The translations under genes and the position numbers were made by a program. The notes beneath the pieces were generated by a model. The model searched no databases, was not told where the DNA came from, and worked only from the letters and a program-made list of their open reading frames with translations. Positions 1 through 7,720 of a stretch of DNA of 64,000 nucleotides are shown in pieces. This DNA comes from Frankiaceae bacterium. GTDB taxonomy: Bacteria > Actinomycetota > Actinomycetes > Mycobacteriales > SCTD01. Positions within the stretch are counted from its first letter, which is position 1. Each line of letters starts with the position of its first letter. The stretch spans positions 225,304 through 289,303 of the forward strand of contig JAENVS010000011.1 of assembly GCA_016650445.1 (NCBI GenBank), in the 5' to 3' direction.

Positions 1-65
1 GCCGCACCGGCGACACCGGCGACACCGGCGGCGGCGAGCAGCTGGCGGCGGGTGAGCTCAGCCAC
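1..65 (-). CDS. Tat-exported protein, N-terminal fragment (cut by window edge)
   Basis: Only the first 21 or so codons are inside the window. They read as a twin-arginine signal: Thr-Arg-Arg-Gln-Leu-Leu followed by an Ala/Gly/Val-rich hydrophobic stretch made of a repeated Val-Ala-Gly unit. The chosen start is GTG at 65, because AGGAGG lies 9 bases upstream (complement of 75-80). An in-frame ATG at 83 overlaps the copA stop as ATGA but has no ribosome site of its own. It lies directly downstream of copA on the same strand, so a periplasmic copper role (for example a multicopper oxidase) is plausible but cannot be read from what is visible. Confidence 0.7.
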   Translation of the reverse strand, partial: MAELTRRQLLAAAGVAGVAGA

Positions 66-79
66 GGGACCCAACCTCC

Positions 80-2380
80 TCATCGTGCGTGCAGCGCGGT
101 GAAGCGACGGAGCCGCAGCGCGTTCGTCACGACGAACACGCTGGACAGGGCCATCGCCGCGCCGGCGATCAGGGGGTTCAGCAGCCCGGCGGCGGCGAGC
201 GGCAGCGCAGCGACGTTGTAGAAGAACGCCCAGAACAGGCCCGTCTTGATCGTGGTCAGGGTGCGGCGGGACAGCCTGATCGCGTCGGCGGCGGCGCGCA
301 GGTCACCGGTGACCAGGGTCAGGTCGCTCGCCTCGATCGCGACGTCGGTGCCGGTGCCGATCGCCAGGCCCAGGTCGGCCTGCGCGAGCGCGGCCGCGTC
401 GTTCACCCCGTCGCCGGTCATGGCGACGACGTGCCCTTCGGCCTGCAGGCGCTTGATGACCTCGACCTTGTCGGCGGGCAGCACCTCGGCGATCACGTCC
501 TCGATCCCGACCGCGGAGGCGACAGCCTGGGCGGTGCGGGTGTTGTCGCCGGTGAGCAGCACCGGGCGCAGCCCGAGGCTCTTGAGAGCGGCGATCGCCT
601 CGGCGCTGGTCGCCTTCGGGGTGTCGGCGACGACGAGGACGCCACGCGCGATGCCGTCCCAGACGACGAACACCGGTGTCTGCCCGGCCCGCTCGGCGCG
701 GCTGCGGGCCGCGTCCAGCTCGGCCGGGACCGTCACGGCGTGCTGCGTGAGGAGCGTGTCGCGGCCAACGAGCGCAGCGTGCCCGTCGACGGTCCCGGTG
801 ACGCCGAGCCCGGCGGTGCTGGCGAACTGCTCGACAGCAGGCAGCGGGCCAGCGGCGGCGGCCGCGGCGGCGATGGCTGCCGCGATCGGGTGCTCCGAGG
901 CATGCTCGAGGCCGCCCGCGATGCGCAAGACCTGCCCGGCGTCCTCGCCCCGCCCGGGCACGACGTCGAGCAGAGCCATCTTGCCGGTGGTCACGGTGCC
1001 GGTCTTGTCCAGCACGATCGTGTCGACGCGACGCGTCGATTCCAGGATCTGCGGGCCCTTGATGAGGATGCCCAGCTGGGCGCCGCGGCCAGTGCCGACC
1101 AGCAGCGCGGTCGGCGTGGCCAGCCCGAGTGCGCACGGGCAGGCGATGATGAGCACCGCGACGGCGGCGGTGACGGCCTTCGCCGCGCCCGCGCCCTGCA
1201 ACAGCCAGAAGCTGAGCGTCGCGACGGCCAGCACGATCACGATCGGGACGAACACCGCCGAGATGCGGTCGGCGAGGCGCTGCACCGGCGCCTTGCCGGA
1301 CTGCGCGGCAGTGACCAGCCGCGCGATCTGCGCCAGGGCGGTGTCGGCGCCGACCTTCGTCGCGCGGACCAGCAGCCGCCCGCCGGCGTTGACGGTCGCG
1401 CCGGCGACCTCATCGCCGGGGCCGACCTCGACCGGGACGGACTCGCCGGTAAGCATGCTCGCGTCGATCGCGGAGGTGCCCTCGACGACGACCCCGTCGG
1501 TCGCGACCTTCTCCCCGGGCCGGACGACGAACTCGTCACCGACGGTCAGCTGCTCGACGCCGACGCGGACCTCGGCGCCGGCACGCAGCACCGCCACGTC
1601 CTTGGCGCCGAGCACGAGCAGCGCCCGCAGCGCCGCGCCGGAGCGGCGCTTGGCGCGCTCTTCGAAGAACCGGCCGAGCAGGATGAGCGTCGTGACGCCG
1701 GACGCGACCTCGAGGTAGATGGCGGGGTCCTCGCTGTCACCGGACGGGACCAGCTCGAAGTCCATCCCCATGCCGGGTTCCCCGGCGCCGCCGAAGAACA
1801 GCGCCCACAGCGACCAGCCGAACGCCGCGAGCACCCCGATGGAGATGAGCGTGTCCATCGTCGCGGCCCGGTGGCGGGCGCCCCGCGCTGCGGCGCGGTG
1901 GAACGGCCACGCACCCCACACCACGACCGGCGCAGCGAGCGTGAGCGACGCCCACTGCCAGAACCGGAACTGGGCTGCCGGCACCATCGCCACCAGCACG
2001 ACCGGCACGGTCAGCGCCGCGCACACCAGCACCCGCTGCCGCAGGCCGACGCCGTCTCCAGGGTGCTCGGGCTCGCTCCCACCAGCCTGCCCGTGGTGCT
2101 CGCCACCGCTCTCAGCGTGGCGGTCGCTGCGCGCTGCGGGCAGCTGCGGCAGCGTCGCGGTGTACCCGGTGGCCTGCACGGTCGCGACGAGCGCGTCCGG
2201 AGTCACGGTCGCCGGGTCGTAGGAGACGGTCGCGGTCTCGGTGGCGAAGTTCACCGTCGCGGTGACGCCGTCGAGCCGGTTGAGCTTCTTCTCGATCCGC
2301 GCGGCGCAGGACGCGCACGTCATCCCTGCCACCGCGAGATCCAGCTGCGCGGGCGTCGCGTCTCTTCTGGTGGTGCTCAT
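80..2380 (-). CDS. copA: copper-translocating P1B-type ATPase
   Basis: A 766-residue P1B ATPase that exports Cu(I) from the cytoplasm across the inner membrane. An N-terminal heavy-metal domain carries the Cys22-x-x-Cys25 site (GMTCASC). After a His-rich linker (about 88-108) come the membrane helices. The transmembrane metal site is Cys-Pro-Cys at 414-416, the actuator loop TGES at 311-314, the phosphorylated aspartate in DKTGT at 458-462, the P1B-specific His-Pro at 497-498, and the hinge GDGVND near 660. All key residues are present and the length is usual for the family. It follows copZ by 6 bases and probably belongs to the csoR operon, so it should be induced when CsoR binds copper. CPC together with the CsoR context favours copper over zinc or cadmium. 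Confidence 0.95.
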   Translation of the reverse strand: MSTTRRDATPAQLDLAVAGMTCASCAARIEKKLNRLDGVTATVNFATETATVSYDPATVTPDALVATVQATGYTATLPQLPAARSDRHAESGGEHHGQAGGSEPEHPGDGVGLRQRVLVCAALTVPVVLVAMVPAAQFRFWQWASLTLAAPVVVWGAWPFHRAAARGARHRAATMDTLISIGVLAAFGWSLWALFFGGAGEPGMGMDFELVPSGDSEDPAIYLEVASGVTTLILLGRFFEERAKRRSGAALRALLVLGAKDVAVLRAGAEVRVGVEQLTVGDEFVVRPGEKVATDGVVVEGTSAIDASMLTGESVPVEVGPGDEVAGATVNAGGRLLVRATKVGADTALAQIARLVTAAQSGKAPVQRLADRISAVFVPIVIVLAVATLSFWLLQGAGAAKAVTAAVAVLIIACPCALGLATPTALLVGTGRGAQLGILIKGPQILESTRRVDTIVLDKTGTVTTGKMALLDVVPGRGEDAGQVLRIAGGLEHASEHPIAAAIAAAAAAAGPLPAVEQFASTAGLGVTGTVDGHAALVGRDTLLTQHAVTVPAELDAARSRAERAGQTPVFVVWDGIARGVLVVADTPKATSAEAIAALKSLGLRPVLLTGDNTRTAQAVASAVGIEDVIAEVLPADKVEVIKRLQAEGHVVAMTGDGVNDAAALAQADLGLAIGTGTDVAIEASDLTLVTGDLRAAADAIRLSRRTLTTIKTGLFWAFFYNVAALPLAAAGLLNPLIAGAAMALSSVFVVTNALRLRRFTALHAR

Positions 2381-2386
2381 CGCGAG

Positions 2387-2590
2387 CTAGCTGACGACGG
2401 TGTAGCCGGCGTCGTCGACGGCCGCGGCCACGGCCGCGTCGTCGATCTCTGCACCGGTGACGGCGACGGTCTTGCTGGCCAGGTCGACGGTCACGTCGGT
2501 GACGCCGGCGAGCTTGGTGACCTCACCCGTGATCGCCTCGACGCAATGGCCGCAACTGATCTCCGGGACCGAGTACGTGCGGATGGTCAT
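2387..2590 (-). CDS. copZ: copper chaperone, heavy-metal-associated domain protein
   Basis: A 67-residue single ferredoxin-like HMA domain. The metal loop reads Ile-Ser-Cys-Gly-His-Cys (C-x-x-C near residues 12-16), and the protein ends at the natural end of the fold. The family carries Cu(I) to the N-terminal domain and entry site of CopA. The start ATG at 2590 has GGAAGGA a few bases upstream; a longer reading into the csoR gene is a frame artefact. It sits between csoR (16 bases upstream) and copA (6 bases downstream), a standard actinobacterial copper operon order. Confidence 0.92.
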   Translation of the reverse strand: MTIRTYSVPEISCGHCVEAITGEVTKLAGVTDVTVDLASKTVAVTGAEIDDAAVAAAVDDAGYTVVS

Positions 2591-2606
2591 GGGAAGTCCT
2601 TCCTGG

Positions 2607-2903
2607 TCATGAGCGGACGAGGCGGCGGACGGCTGCCGCGGCTTCGGTGATCTTCGCGTCGGCGGTCGGGCCGCCGATGACGATCGCGTCGTGGACGCAG
2701 TGGTGCAGGTGCCCTTCAAGCAGGTTCAGCGCCACTGCTTGCAGTGCCTTCGTCGCGGCAGAGATCTGGGTGAGGACATCGATGCAGTACGTGTCGTCCT
2801 CGACCATCCGCTGCAGCCCGCGAACCTGCCCTTCGATGCGGCGCAGCCGGGTGCGCAGCGCGTCCTTGTCAGCTGCGTACCCGGGGCTTCGGCGTTCGCT
2901 CAT
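2607..2903 (-). CDS. csoR: copper-sensing transcriptional repressor, CsoR/RcnR family
   Basis: A 98-residue all-helical repressor of the DUF156 family. The Cu(I) ligands are present with CsoR spacing: Cys40, His65 and Cys69 (25 and 4 residues apart, as in the mycobacterial protein). The N-terminal stretch is rich in Arg and Lys (RTRLRRIEGQVRGL), as expected for DNA contact. Apo-CsoR represses its operon and copper releases it. It is first in the csoR-copZ-copA series. GAGGAG precedes the ATG, and a matching operator lies about 30 bases upstream. The Cys-His-Cys set argues against the related nickel, formaldehyde or persulfide sensors. Confidence 0.93.
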   Translation of the reverse strand: MSERRSPGYAADKDALRTRLRRIEGQVRGLQRMVEDDTYCIDVLTQISAATKALQAVALNLLEGHLHHCVHDAIVIGGPTADAKITEAAAAVRRLVRS

Positions 2904-2934
2904 CGTTTGCGCTCCTCTCCGTCATGCCGAACGC

Positions 2935-2952
2935 TATACCCCCTCCCGGTAT
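2935..2952. promoter_or_regulatory. CsoR-type operator overlapping the csoR promoter
   Basis: TATACC-CCCTCCC-GGTAT is an interrupted palindrome of the GTATACCC/GGGGTATA type bound by CsoR proteins. On the minus strand it reads ATACCGGGAGGGGGTATA, and the TATAGC that follows could serve as the -10 box, so bound repressor would block RNA polymerase. It lies about 30 bases upstream of the csoR start codon. Recognised by pattern and position only. Confidence 0.75.
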
Positions 2953-3053
2953 GCCAGTAGGGCCATTGGTCCCTACTCACGACCAGCGGACAGCTGCTCA
3001 GCGACGGCCAGCTCGACCCGAGCCGGGACGACCAGCCACAGCCCAACGTGAAA

Positions 3054-3092
3054 GATGTCCCGAGACACCTGTGAACGGTGTCCCGAGACATC
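3054..3092. repeat. paired TGTCCCGAGACA repeat able to fold as a two-tier hairpin
   Basis: Two copies of TGTCCCGAGACA occur 26 bases apart. The outer arms GATGTC/GACATC and inner arms GACACC/GGTGTC pair around a TGTGAAC loop, leaving symmetric CCGA internal loops. It sits just beyond the 3' end of the tRNA-Ala gene (which is on the minus strand), so it could be a terminator, or the remnant of an inverted-repeat element. No transposase is nearby. Confidence 0.55.
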
Positions 3093-3097
3093 GCGCG

Positions 3098-3173
<76 letters not shown>

Positions 3174-3202
3174 GAGAATGTCTCAGGATTTCGGTGCCGA
3201 GG

Positions 3203-4045
3203 CTACCAGTCGCCCGATGCCCGCCGGCCGTCGAGAATGTCGTCGAGCTCGTCGTCCTCGTCGAGGATCCCCAGCCCGACGTCGTCCGCCTCGGCTGCGG
3301 CCGACCACTCCCCGGGCCGCGTGAGGTCGACGACGCGAGTGGCTCGCGGCGGCGCGACCGGTGCGTTGACGTAGGTCGGGACCGGGAACGCCACCGGATC
3401 CCAGGTGCCGGCCTCGGCCGTCACGGCGACAGGCTGCGGGTCCTCGTAGCGCGCCGCCGGACCAGGAAGGGACGCGGTGAGCGGAGCCGGCCGGGACGGC
3501 ATGCGCTGCGGAACCCCGGGGACCCGGTGCGAGCTCTGGTCGGCCTCCAGCCACACCGACCCGTCGTGGCGCATCGCGTCGCGGTAGACGCGCTCCTGCT
3601 TGCGCAGCGCCAGGCGACGCAGGTGAACGACGAAGACCGCCGTCAACGACGCGAACACGACGAAGAGCGGGTAACCCCATGCCGAACCGAGCAAGCCGAA
3701 GAACATGTTGACGGCCGACAGCCCCGCGAGGGTCAGCAGGACCCGGCGGCGGCGCACGGCGACCGGAACACCCGGGGTGGGCTCGACCGGCGGCGCCGGC
3801 AGCACGAAGCTGCGGGGCGATCCCCGGCCGGTCTGCTCCCGGCGCGAGAGCACCCGCATCGCCTCGTTGAAGCGGTCGACCGACGACAGCGAGCTCGACG
3901 CGTCGTGGGACCGCAGCGCCATGGGGACGAGCACGGCGAGCCAGGCCCCCACGATCAGGAGGAGAAACAGCCCGCTGCCCACGGGACCCGACGGTAGTGA
4001 CGCGGACGCGGACCGTGGCGGACGTGCGCCGGTGTGTCGCGCCAT
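3203..4045 (-). CDS. sepX: divisome membrane protein of the SepX / GlpR (gephyrin-like receptor) type
   Basis: About 280 residues. A short N-terminal membrane segment (GLFLLLIVGAWLAVLVPM) is followed by a cytoplasmic linker, a second hydrophobic block around residues 100-140, and a long Pro/Ala-rich acidic tail ending in a run of Asp/Glu (DDELDDIL). The motif Val-Gly-Ala-Trp-x-Ala-x-Leu-Val-Pro-Met at the first helix, followed by Arg-Phe-x-x-Ala-Met-Arg-Val-Leu-Ser, is characteristic of SepX of Streptomyces and GlpR of Corynebacterium. GlpR anchors the MoeA-like protein Glp at the FtsZ ring. It follows the moeA-moaC-mogA-rimJ series, which supports the call. The start is uncertain: ATG 4045 lacks a clear ribosome site, and GTG 3982, just before the first helix, would give the shape usual in the family. 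Confidence 0.78.
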   Translation of the reverse strand: MARHTGARPPRSASASLPSGPVGSGLFLLLIVGAWLAVLVPMALRSHDASSSLSSVDRFNEAMRVLSRREQTGRGSPRSFVLPAPPVEPTPGVPVAVRRRRVLLTLAGLSAVNMFFGLLGSAWGYPLFVVFASLTAVFVVHLRRLALRKQERVYRDAMRHDGSVWLEADQSSHRVPGVPQRMPSRPAPLTASLPGPAARYEDPQPVAVTAEAGTWDPVAFPVPTYVNAPVAPPRATRVVDLTRPGEWSAAAEADDVGLGILDEDDELDDILDGRRASGDW

Positions 4046-4057
4046 TCATGAGAACGG

Positions 4058-4681
4058 TCAGGGCGGCGCTGGGCGCACCGCGTGCCACCGGCGCAGCATC
4101 CCGTCCGGGACGTCCTCCCTGGTCACCGCGAAGGACAGGTGGTCGCGCCACGCACCGTCGATGAACAGGTAGCGCAGGTGCATCGCCTCCTCGCGGAAGC
4201 CCAGCTTCTCCACGACGCGACGCGACGCGACGTTCTCGGGTCGGATGTTGGCCTCGATGCGATGCAGGCCGACGGCGCCGAAGCAGTGGTCGACGAGCAT
4301 CGCGAGCGCGGTCGGGAGCACACCACGTCCTGCCACGGCAGCGTCGACCCAGTAGCCGACCGAGGCGCTGTCGAAGGCGCCCCGGATGACGTTGCTGGCG
4401 GTCACCTGTCCGGCGAGGCGGCCGTCGTAGGTGACGGCAAGAGGCAGCGTGCGACCTGCCCTCGACTCCTTGCGGACGTTGCGCAGCATCGCGGTGAACA
4501 CCACCGGGCTGTGCCGGTCGGCCCACGTCGCCGTCGGCTGCGACTCCGGGCGGCCCTCCCACGGGCTGAGCCACCGCTCGTTGCGGATGCGCACCTCGCT
4601 CCAGGTCGCGGCGTCGCGCACGCGCAGCGGCCGCAGCCCGACCCGGCCGTCCTCGAGCATGACCGGCCAGCCGCGGGCCAT
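4058..4681 (-). CDS. rimJ: GNAT N-acetyltransferase, RimJ/RimL type
   Basis: 207 residues with the RimJ/RimL layout: an N-terminal LRPLRVRDAATW strand-helix, a central Ser-Val-Gly-Tyr-Trp-Val-Asp strand, and the acetyl-CoA loop region GRGVLPTALAMLVD. The closing IEANIRPENVASRRVVEKLGF signature is typical of enzymes that acetylate protein N-terminal amines such as ribosomal proteins S5 or L12. The substrate here is unknown. Its ATG shares one base with the mogA stop, so it is very likely cotranslated with the molybdopterin genes. The same neighbour occurs beside glp/glpR in other actinobacteria, which may mean a division rather than a ribosome role (inference). Confidence 0.85.
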   Translation of the reverse strand: MARGWPVMLEDGRVGLRPLRVRDAATWSEVRIRNERWLSPWEGRPESQPTATWADRHSPVVFTAMLRNVRKESRAGRTLPLAVTYDGRLAGQVTASNVIRGAFDSASVGYWVDAAVAGRGVLPTALAMLVDHCFGAVGLHRIEANIRPENVASRRVVEKLGFREEAMHLRYLFIDGAWRDHLSFAVTREDVPDGMLRRWHAVRPAPP

Positions 4682-5181
4682 CAGTGGTCGCCACCTCGCA
4701 GCTGCGCGACGAGGTGGCCCACGACCGGTGCCAGCACAGTCACCCCGTCGCGAACCCCGCCGGTCGACCCCGGCAGTGTGACGACGAAGGCACTGCCCAC
4801 TGTCCCGGCGACAGCGCGCGACAGGATCGTCGTCGGGACCTCGTCACGGCGGTGCTGCCGCAGCGCTTCGACGATCCCCGGCGCGTCCCGCTCCAGCAGC
4901 GGCCGCACCGCCTCGGGCGTGACGTCACGAGGCGCGAACCCAGTGCCCCCGGTCGTCACGACCACGTCGTTGCCGTCCGCGACCGCCGCGCGGACTGCTT
5001 GCTGGACGGCGTCGACCTCGTCCGGCACGACGACGACCGCGCCCACAGCGAACCCGAGGTCGCTCAGCAGCGACGCCAGCAGAGGTCCCGAGGTGTCGTG
5101 CCGCAGACCGCCGTGCGAGCGGTCCGAGACGGTGATGACCGCCGCGCGAGCACCGGTCGGCAAGCCCTCTACCGCTGCCAT
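4681..5181 (-). CDS. mogA: molybdopterin adenylyltransferase, MogA/MoaB family
   Basis: 166 residues with the MoCF-biosynthesis fold. The first strand is AAVITVSDRS, the nucleotide/pterin loop is TTGGTGFAPRDVTPEA, and the late LPGSTGGVRDG loop is present. The family adenylates molybdopterin using ATP before molybdenum insertion by MoeA. It overlaps moaC by 13 bases and moeA lies one gene upstream, so the three act in one pathway. Bacterial MogA and MoaB cannot be separated safely by eye; either would catalyse MPT adenylation. Confidence 0.9.
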   Translation of the reverse strand: MAAVEGLPTGARAAVITVSDRSHGGLRHDTSGPLLASLLSDLGFAVGAVVVVPDEVDAVQQAVRAAVADGNDVVVTTGGTGFAPRDVTPEAVRPLLERDAPGIVEALRQHRRDEVPTTILSRAVAGTVGSAFVVTLPGSTGGVRDGVTVLAPVVGHLVAQLRGGDH

Positions 5182-5633
5182 TGGCCCGTCTTCCCGCCCG
5201 TCTTCGACTCGACCTGCACGTCACGAATCACCGATCGCGGGTCGACGGACTTCGTCATGTCGACCACGGTCAGGCACGCGACGATGACAGCCGTCAGTGC
5301 CTCCATCTCCACGCCTGTCCGGTCCGCCGTGCGCACCGTCGCGGTGACGGCCACACCCGCGTCGTCGACGGCGAGGTCGACGGTGACGCCGTGCACGGCG
5401 ATCGGGTGGCACAGCGGAACGAGGTCGGGGGTCCGCTTCGCGGCCATGATGCCGGCGATCCGCGCGACCGCGAGGACGTCGCCCTTCGGCACCCCTTCAC
5501 CGCGCAGCAGCCGGACGGTCTCGGCCGAGAGGTCGACCCGGCCGGTGGCCGTCGCCGTACGGAGCGAGACCTCCTTGGCGGCGACGTCGACCATCCGCGC
5601 GGCGCCGCTGTCGTCGACGTGGCTGAAGCTCAT
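5169..5633 (-). CDS. moaC: cyclic pyranopterin monophosphate synthase
   Basis: 154 residues. MoaC converts 3',8-cyclo-7,8-dihydro-GTP, made by the radical-SAM enzyme MoaA, to cyclic pyranopterin monophosphate. Family signatures are visible in order: RMVDVAAKEV at the N-terminus, KGDVLAVARIAGIMAAKRT, the substrate-binding LCHPI, TGVEMEALTA, and DMTKSVD near the end (the family often has DMCK; here Cys is replaced by Thr). It is coupled to moeA by an ATGA overlap. No moaA is in the window. Confidence 0.95.
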   Translation of the reverse strand: MSFSHVDDSGAARMVDVAAKEVSLRTATATGRVDLSAETVRLLRGEGVPKGDVLAVARIAGIMAAKRTPDLVPLCHPIAVHGVTVDLAVDDAGVAVTATVRTADRTGVEMEALTAVIVACLTVVDMTKSVDPRSVIRDVQVESKTGGKTGQWQR

Positions 5634-6841
5634 CGTCCGCGCCGCTCCAGGACCAGCACTTCCACGGGCGACCCGACCTCGACCCGCGTCACGTCCTCGG
5701 GCACCACGGCGAGCGCGTTGGCGCGCGACATCCCGGCCAGCAGGTGCGATCCCGGACCCGACACCGGCCGGATCCGGTAGGCGCCGTCGCGCACTTCGAG
5801 CGCGACCCGCAGGAAGGACCGCTTGCCCGGCGGCGAGTCGAGTGCCACGTCTGTCACGGCCTGCACGCGCGGCCGCTCGATCGGCACGGCGCCCAGCATC
5901 GTGCGCAGCGCCGGCCGCACGAACATCTCGAACGACACGAGCGCGCTGACCGGGTTACCCGGCAACCCGAACACCGGTGTGCGGTCAGGGCCGATCGTGC
6001 CGAAGCCCTGCGGCATCCCCGGCTGCATGGCGACCTTGTCGAACGACACCGTCCCTAGACGCGACAGCACCTCCTTCACGACGTCGTAGGCACCGACGGA
6101 CACCCCGCCACTCGTCACGAGCACATCGGCACGGACGAGCTGGTCCTCCAGGGTGTCGGCCAGCTTCCTGGGGTCGTCCGGGACGATGCCGACGCGGTAG
6201 GCGATCGCACCAGCCTCGACGGCGGCGGCGGTCAACGCCGGGCTGTTGCTGTCCTGGATCTGGCCGGGACCGAGCGGCTCGCCGGGCTCGACCAGCTCGC
6301 TGCCGGTGGAGACCACGACGACACGGGGCTGGGGACGCACGACCAGCCGCGCCCGGCCGACGGCTGCGGCCAAGCCGATCTGCGCGGCACCGAGGTGCAC
6401 GCCAGTGGCAAGCACGACGGTGCCGGCCGTCACGTCTTCGCCCGCCCGTCTGACGTAAGCACCGACATCCGGTCGACGGTCGATGCGCACCTGCGCGACG
6501 CCGCCGTCCGTCCACTCGAGGGGGACCACCGCGTCGGCGCCGGCGGGCATCATCGCCCCGGTCATGATGCGGACGCACAAGCCGGGCTGAACCCGCAGGG
6601 GCGAGGCAGGGCCGGCAGCGATGTCTCCGACGACCGGCAGCACAACGGGAACGGTGCCCAGGTCGGCGACCCGCACGGCGTAGCCGTCCATCGCGCTGTT
6701 GTCGAAGCCCGGCAGCGGCGCCGAGGCGACGACGTCCTCCGCGAGGACGCACCCGTGAGCGTCCATCAGACCGAGCTCCAGCGGCGGCAGGGCGTGCACC
6801 ACCGACAGCACTGACGCGAGATGCTGCGCGACCGTCTTCAT
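5630..6841 (-). CDS. moeA: molybdopterin molybdenumtransferase MoeA / gephyrin-like division protein Glp
   Basis: 403 residues with the four-domain MoeA layout. The N-terminal substrate region reads PLPGFDNSAMDGYAVR. The central MoCF domain carries VSTGSEL and VTSGGVSVGAYD, and the C-terminal beta domain follows FGLPGNPVSALVSFEMFVRPAL. MoeA inserts molybdate into adenylated molybdopterin. In Corynebacteriales a MoeA homologue named Glp also binds FtsZ and a membrane receptor (GlpR), and this copy lies beside galU and a GlpR-like gene, the Glp setting. The ATG at 6841 overlaps the galU stop as ATGA; an extension to 6871 would enter galU. Whether it acts in cofactor synthesis, division, or both is not decidable here. 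Confidence 0.93.
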   Translation of the reverse strand: MKTVAQHLASVLSVVHALPPLELGLMDAHGCVLAEDVVASAPLPGFDNSAMDGYAVRVADLGTVPVVLPVVGDIAAGPASPLRVQPGLCVRIMTGAMMPAGADAVVPLEWTDGGVAQVRIDRRPDVGAYVRRAGEDVTAGTVVLATGVHLGAAQIGLAAAVGRARLVVRPQPRVVVVSTGSELVEPGEPLGPGQIQDSNSPALTAAAVEAGAIAYRVGIVPDDPRKLADTLEDQLVRADVLVTSGGVSVGAYDVVKEVLSRLGTVSFDKVAMQPGMPQGFGTIGPDRTPVFGLPGNPVSALVSFEMFVRPALRTMLGAVPIERPRVQAVTDVALDSPPGKRSFLRVALEVRDGAYRIRPVSGPGSHLLAGMSRANALAVVPEDVTRVEVGSPVEVLVLERRGR

Positions 6842-7710
6842 GGCCGGCCGGGGAGCCACTCGCGCAGCCACTCCAGCAGCGGCGGCCCGAGGTCGTCGCG
6901 GTCGGCGGCCAGTTGGACGACCGCCTTGAGGTAGTCGAGCCGGTCGCCCGTGTCGTAGCGGCGGCCGCGGAAGACCACGCCGTGCACCGGCTCCATCGAG
7001 ATGAGCTCCTGCAGCGCGTCGGTCAGCTGGATCTCGCCGCCCCGCCCCGGCGGAGTAGCGCGCAGCACGGCGAAGACCGTCGGCGACAGGACGTAGCGAC
7101 CGATGACCGCGAGGTTGCTCGGCGCCTCATCGACGGCGGGCTTCTCGATGAGGCCGGTGATGCGTACGACGTCGCCGGTCGCGTCCTCGACAGCGGCACA
7201 GCCGTACAGCGACACCGACTCCCGAGGCACCTCCATCAGGGCGACGACGCTGCCGCCCTCACGTTCCTGCACCGCGATCATCGTCTCGAGCAGCGGGTCG
7301 CGCGCGTCGATCAGGTCGTCGCCGAGCAGCACCGCGAACGGCTCGTCACCGACGTGCTGTGCGGCAGCGAGGACGGCGTGGCCCAGCCCCCGTGGATCGC
7401 CCTGCCGCACGTAGTGGACAGTCGCGATCGCACTGGCCTGCTGCACGAGCGCGAGCTTGTCCTTGTCACCCTTCGCAGCCAGCGTCTCCTCGAGCTCGAC
7501 CATCCGATCGAAGTGGTCCTCGAGTGGCTTCTTGTTGCGTCCGGTGACCAACAGCACGTCGTCGAGGCCGGCGCGGGCGGCCTCTTCCACGACGTACTGG
7601 ATCGCGGGCTTGTCGACGACCGGAAGCATCTCCTTCGGCGTCGCCTTGGTGGCCGGCAGGAAGCGCGTGCCGAGCCCGGCGGCCGGGATCACCGCCTTGG
7701 TCACTGCCAT
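6838..7710 (-). CDS. galU: UTP--glucose-1-phosphate uridylyltransferase
   Basis: 290 residues. The nucleotidyltransferase signature GLGTRFLPATKATPKEMLP begins at about residue 11, the usual position when the start is ATG 7710. Upstream reading adds a non-homologous tail. VLLGDDL provides the metal-binding aspartates and LIEKP the sugar-phosphate lysine. The enzyme makes UDP-glucose for envelope polysaccharides and trehalose or glycogen synthesis. It is first in the galU-moeA-moaC-mogA-rimJ-sepX run, with the moeA ATG overlapping its stop. Confidence 0.95.
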   Translation of the reverse strand: MAVTKAVIPAAGLGTRFLPATKATPKEMLPVVDKPAIQYVVEEAARAGLDDVLLVTGRNKKPLEDHFDRMVELEETLAAKGDKDKLALVQQASAIATVHYVRQGDPRGLGHAVLAAAQHVGDEPFAVLLGDDLIDARDPLLETMIAVQEREGGSVVALMEVPRESVSLYGCAAVEDATGDVVRITGLIEKPAVDEAPSNLAVIGRYVLSPTVFAVLRATPPGRGGEIQLTDALQELISMEPVHGVVFRGRRYDTGDRLDYLKAVVQLAADRDDLGPPLLEWLREWLPGRP

Positions 7711-7720
7711 GTGTCCGACC

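Noticed and set aside
1..30. Tandem CGACACCGG-type 9-base repeat at the left edge
   Set aside because: It encodes a repeated Val-Ala-Gly in the signal peptide of the cut gene; three units are too few to call a microsatellite.
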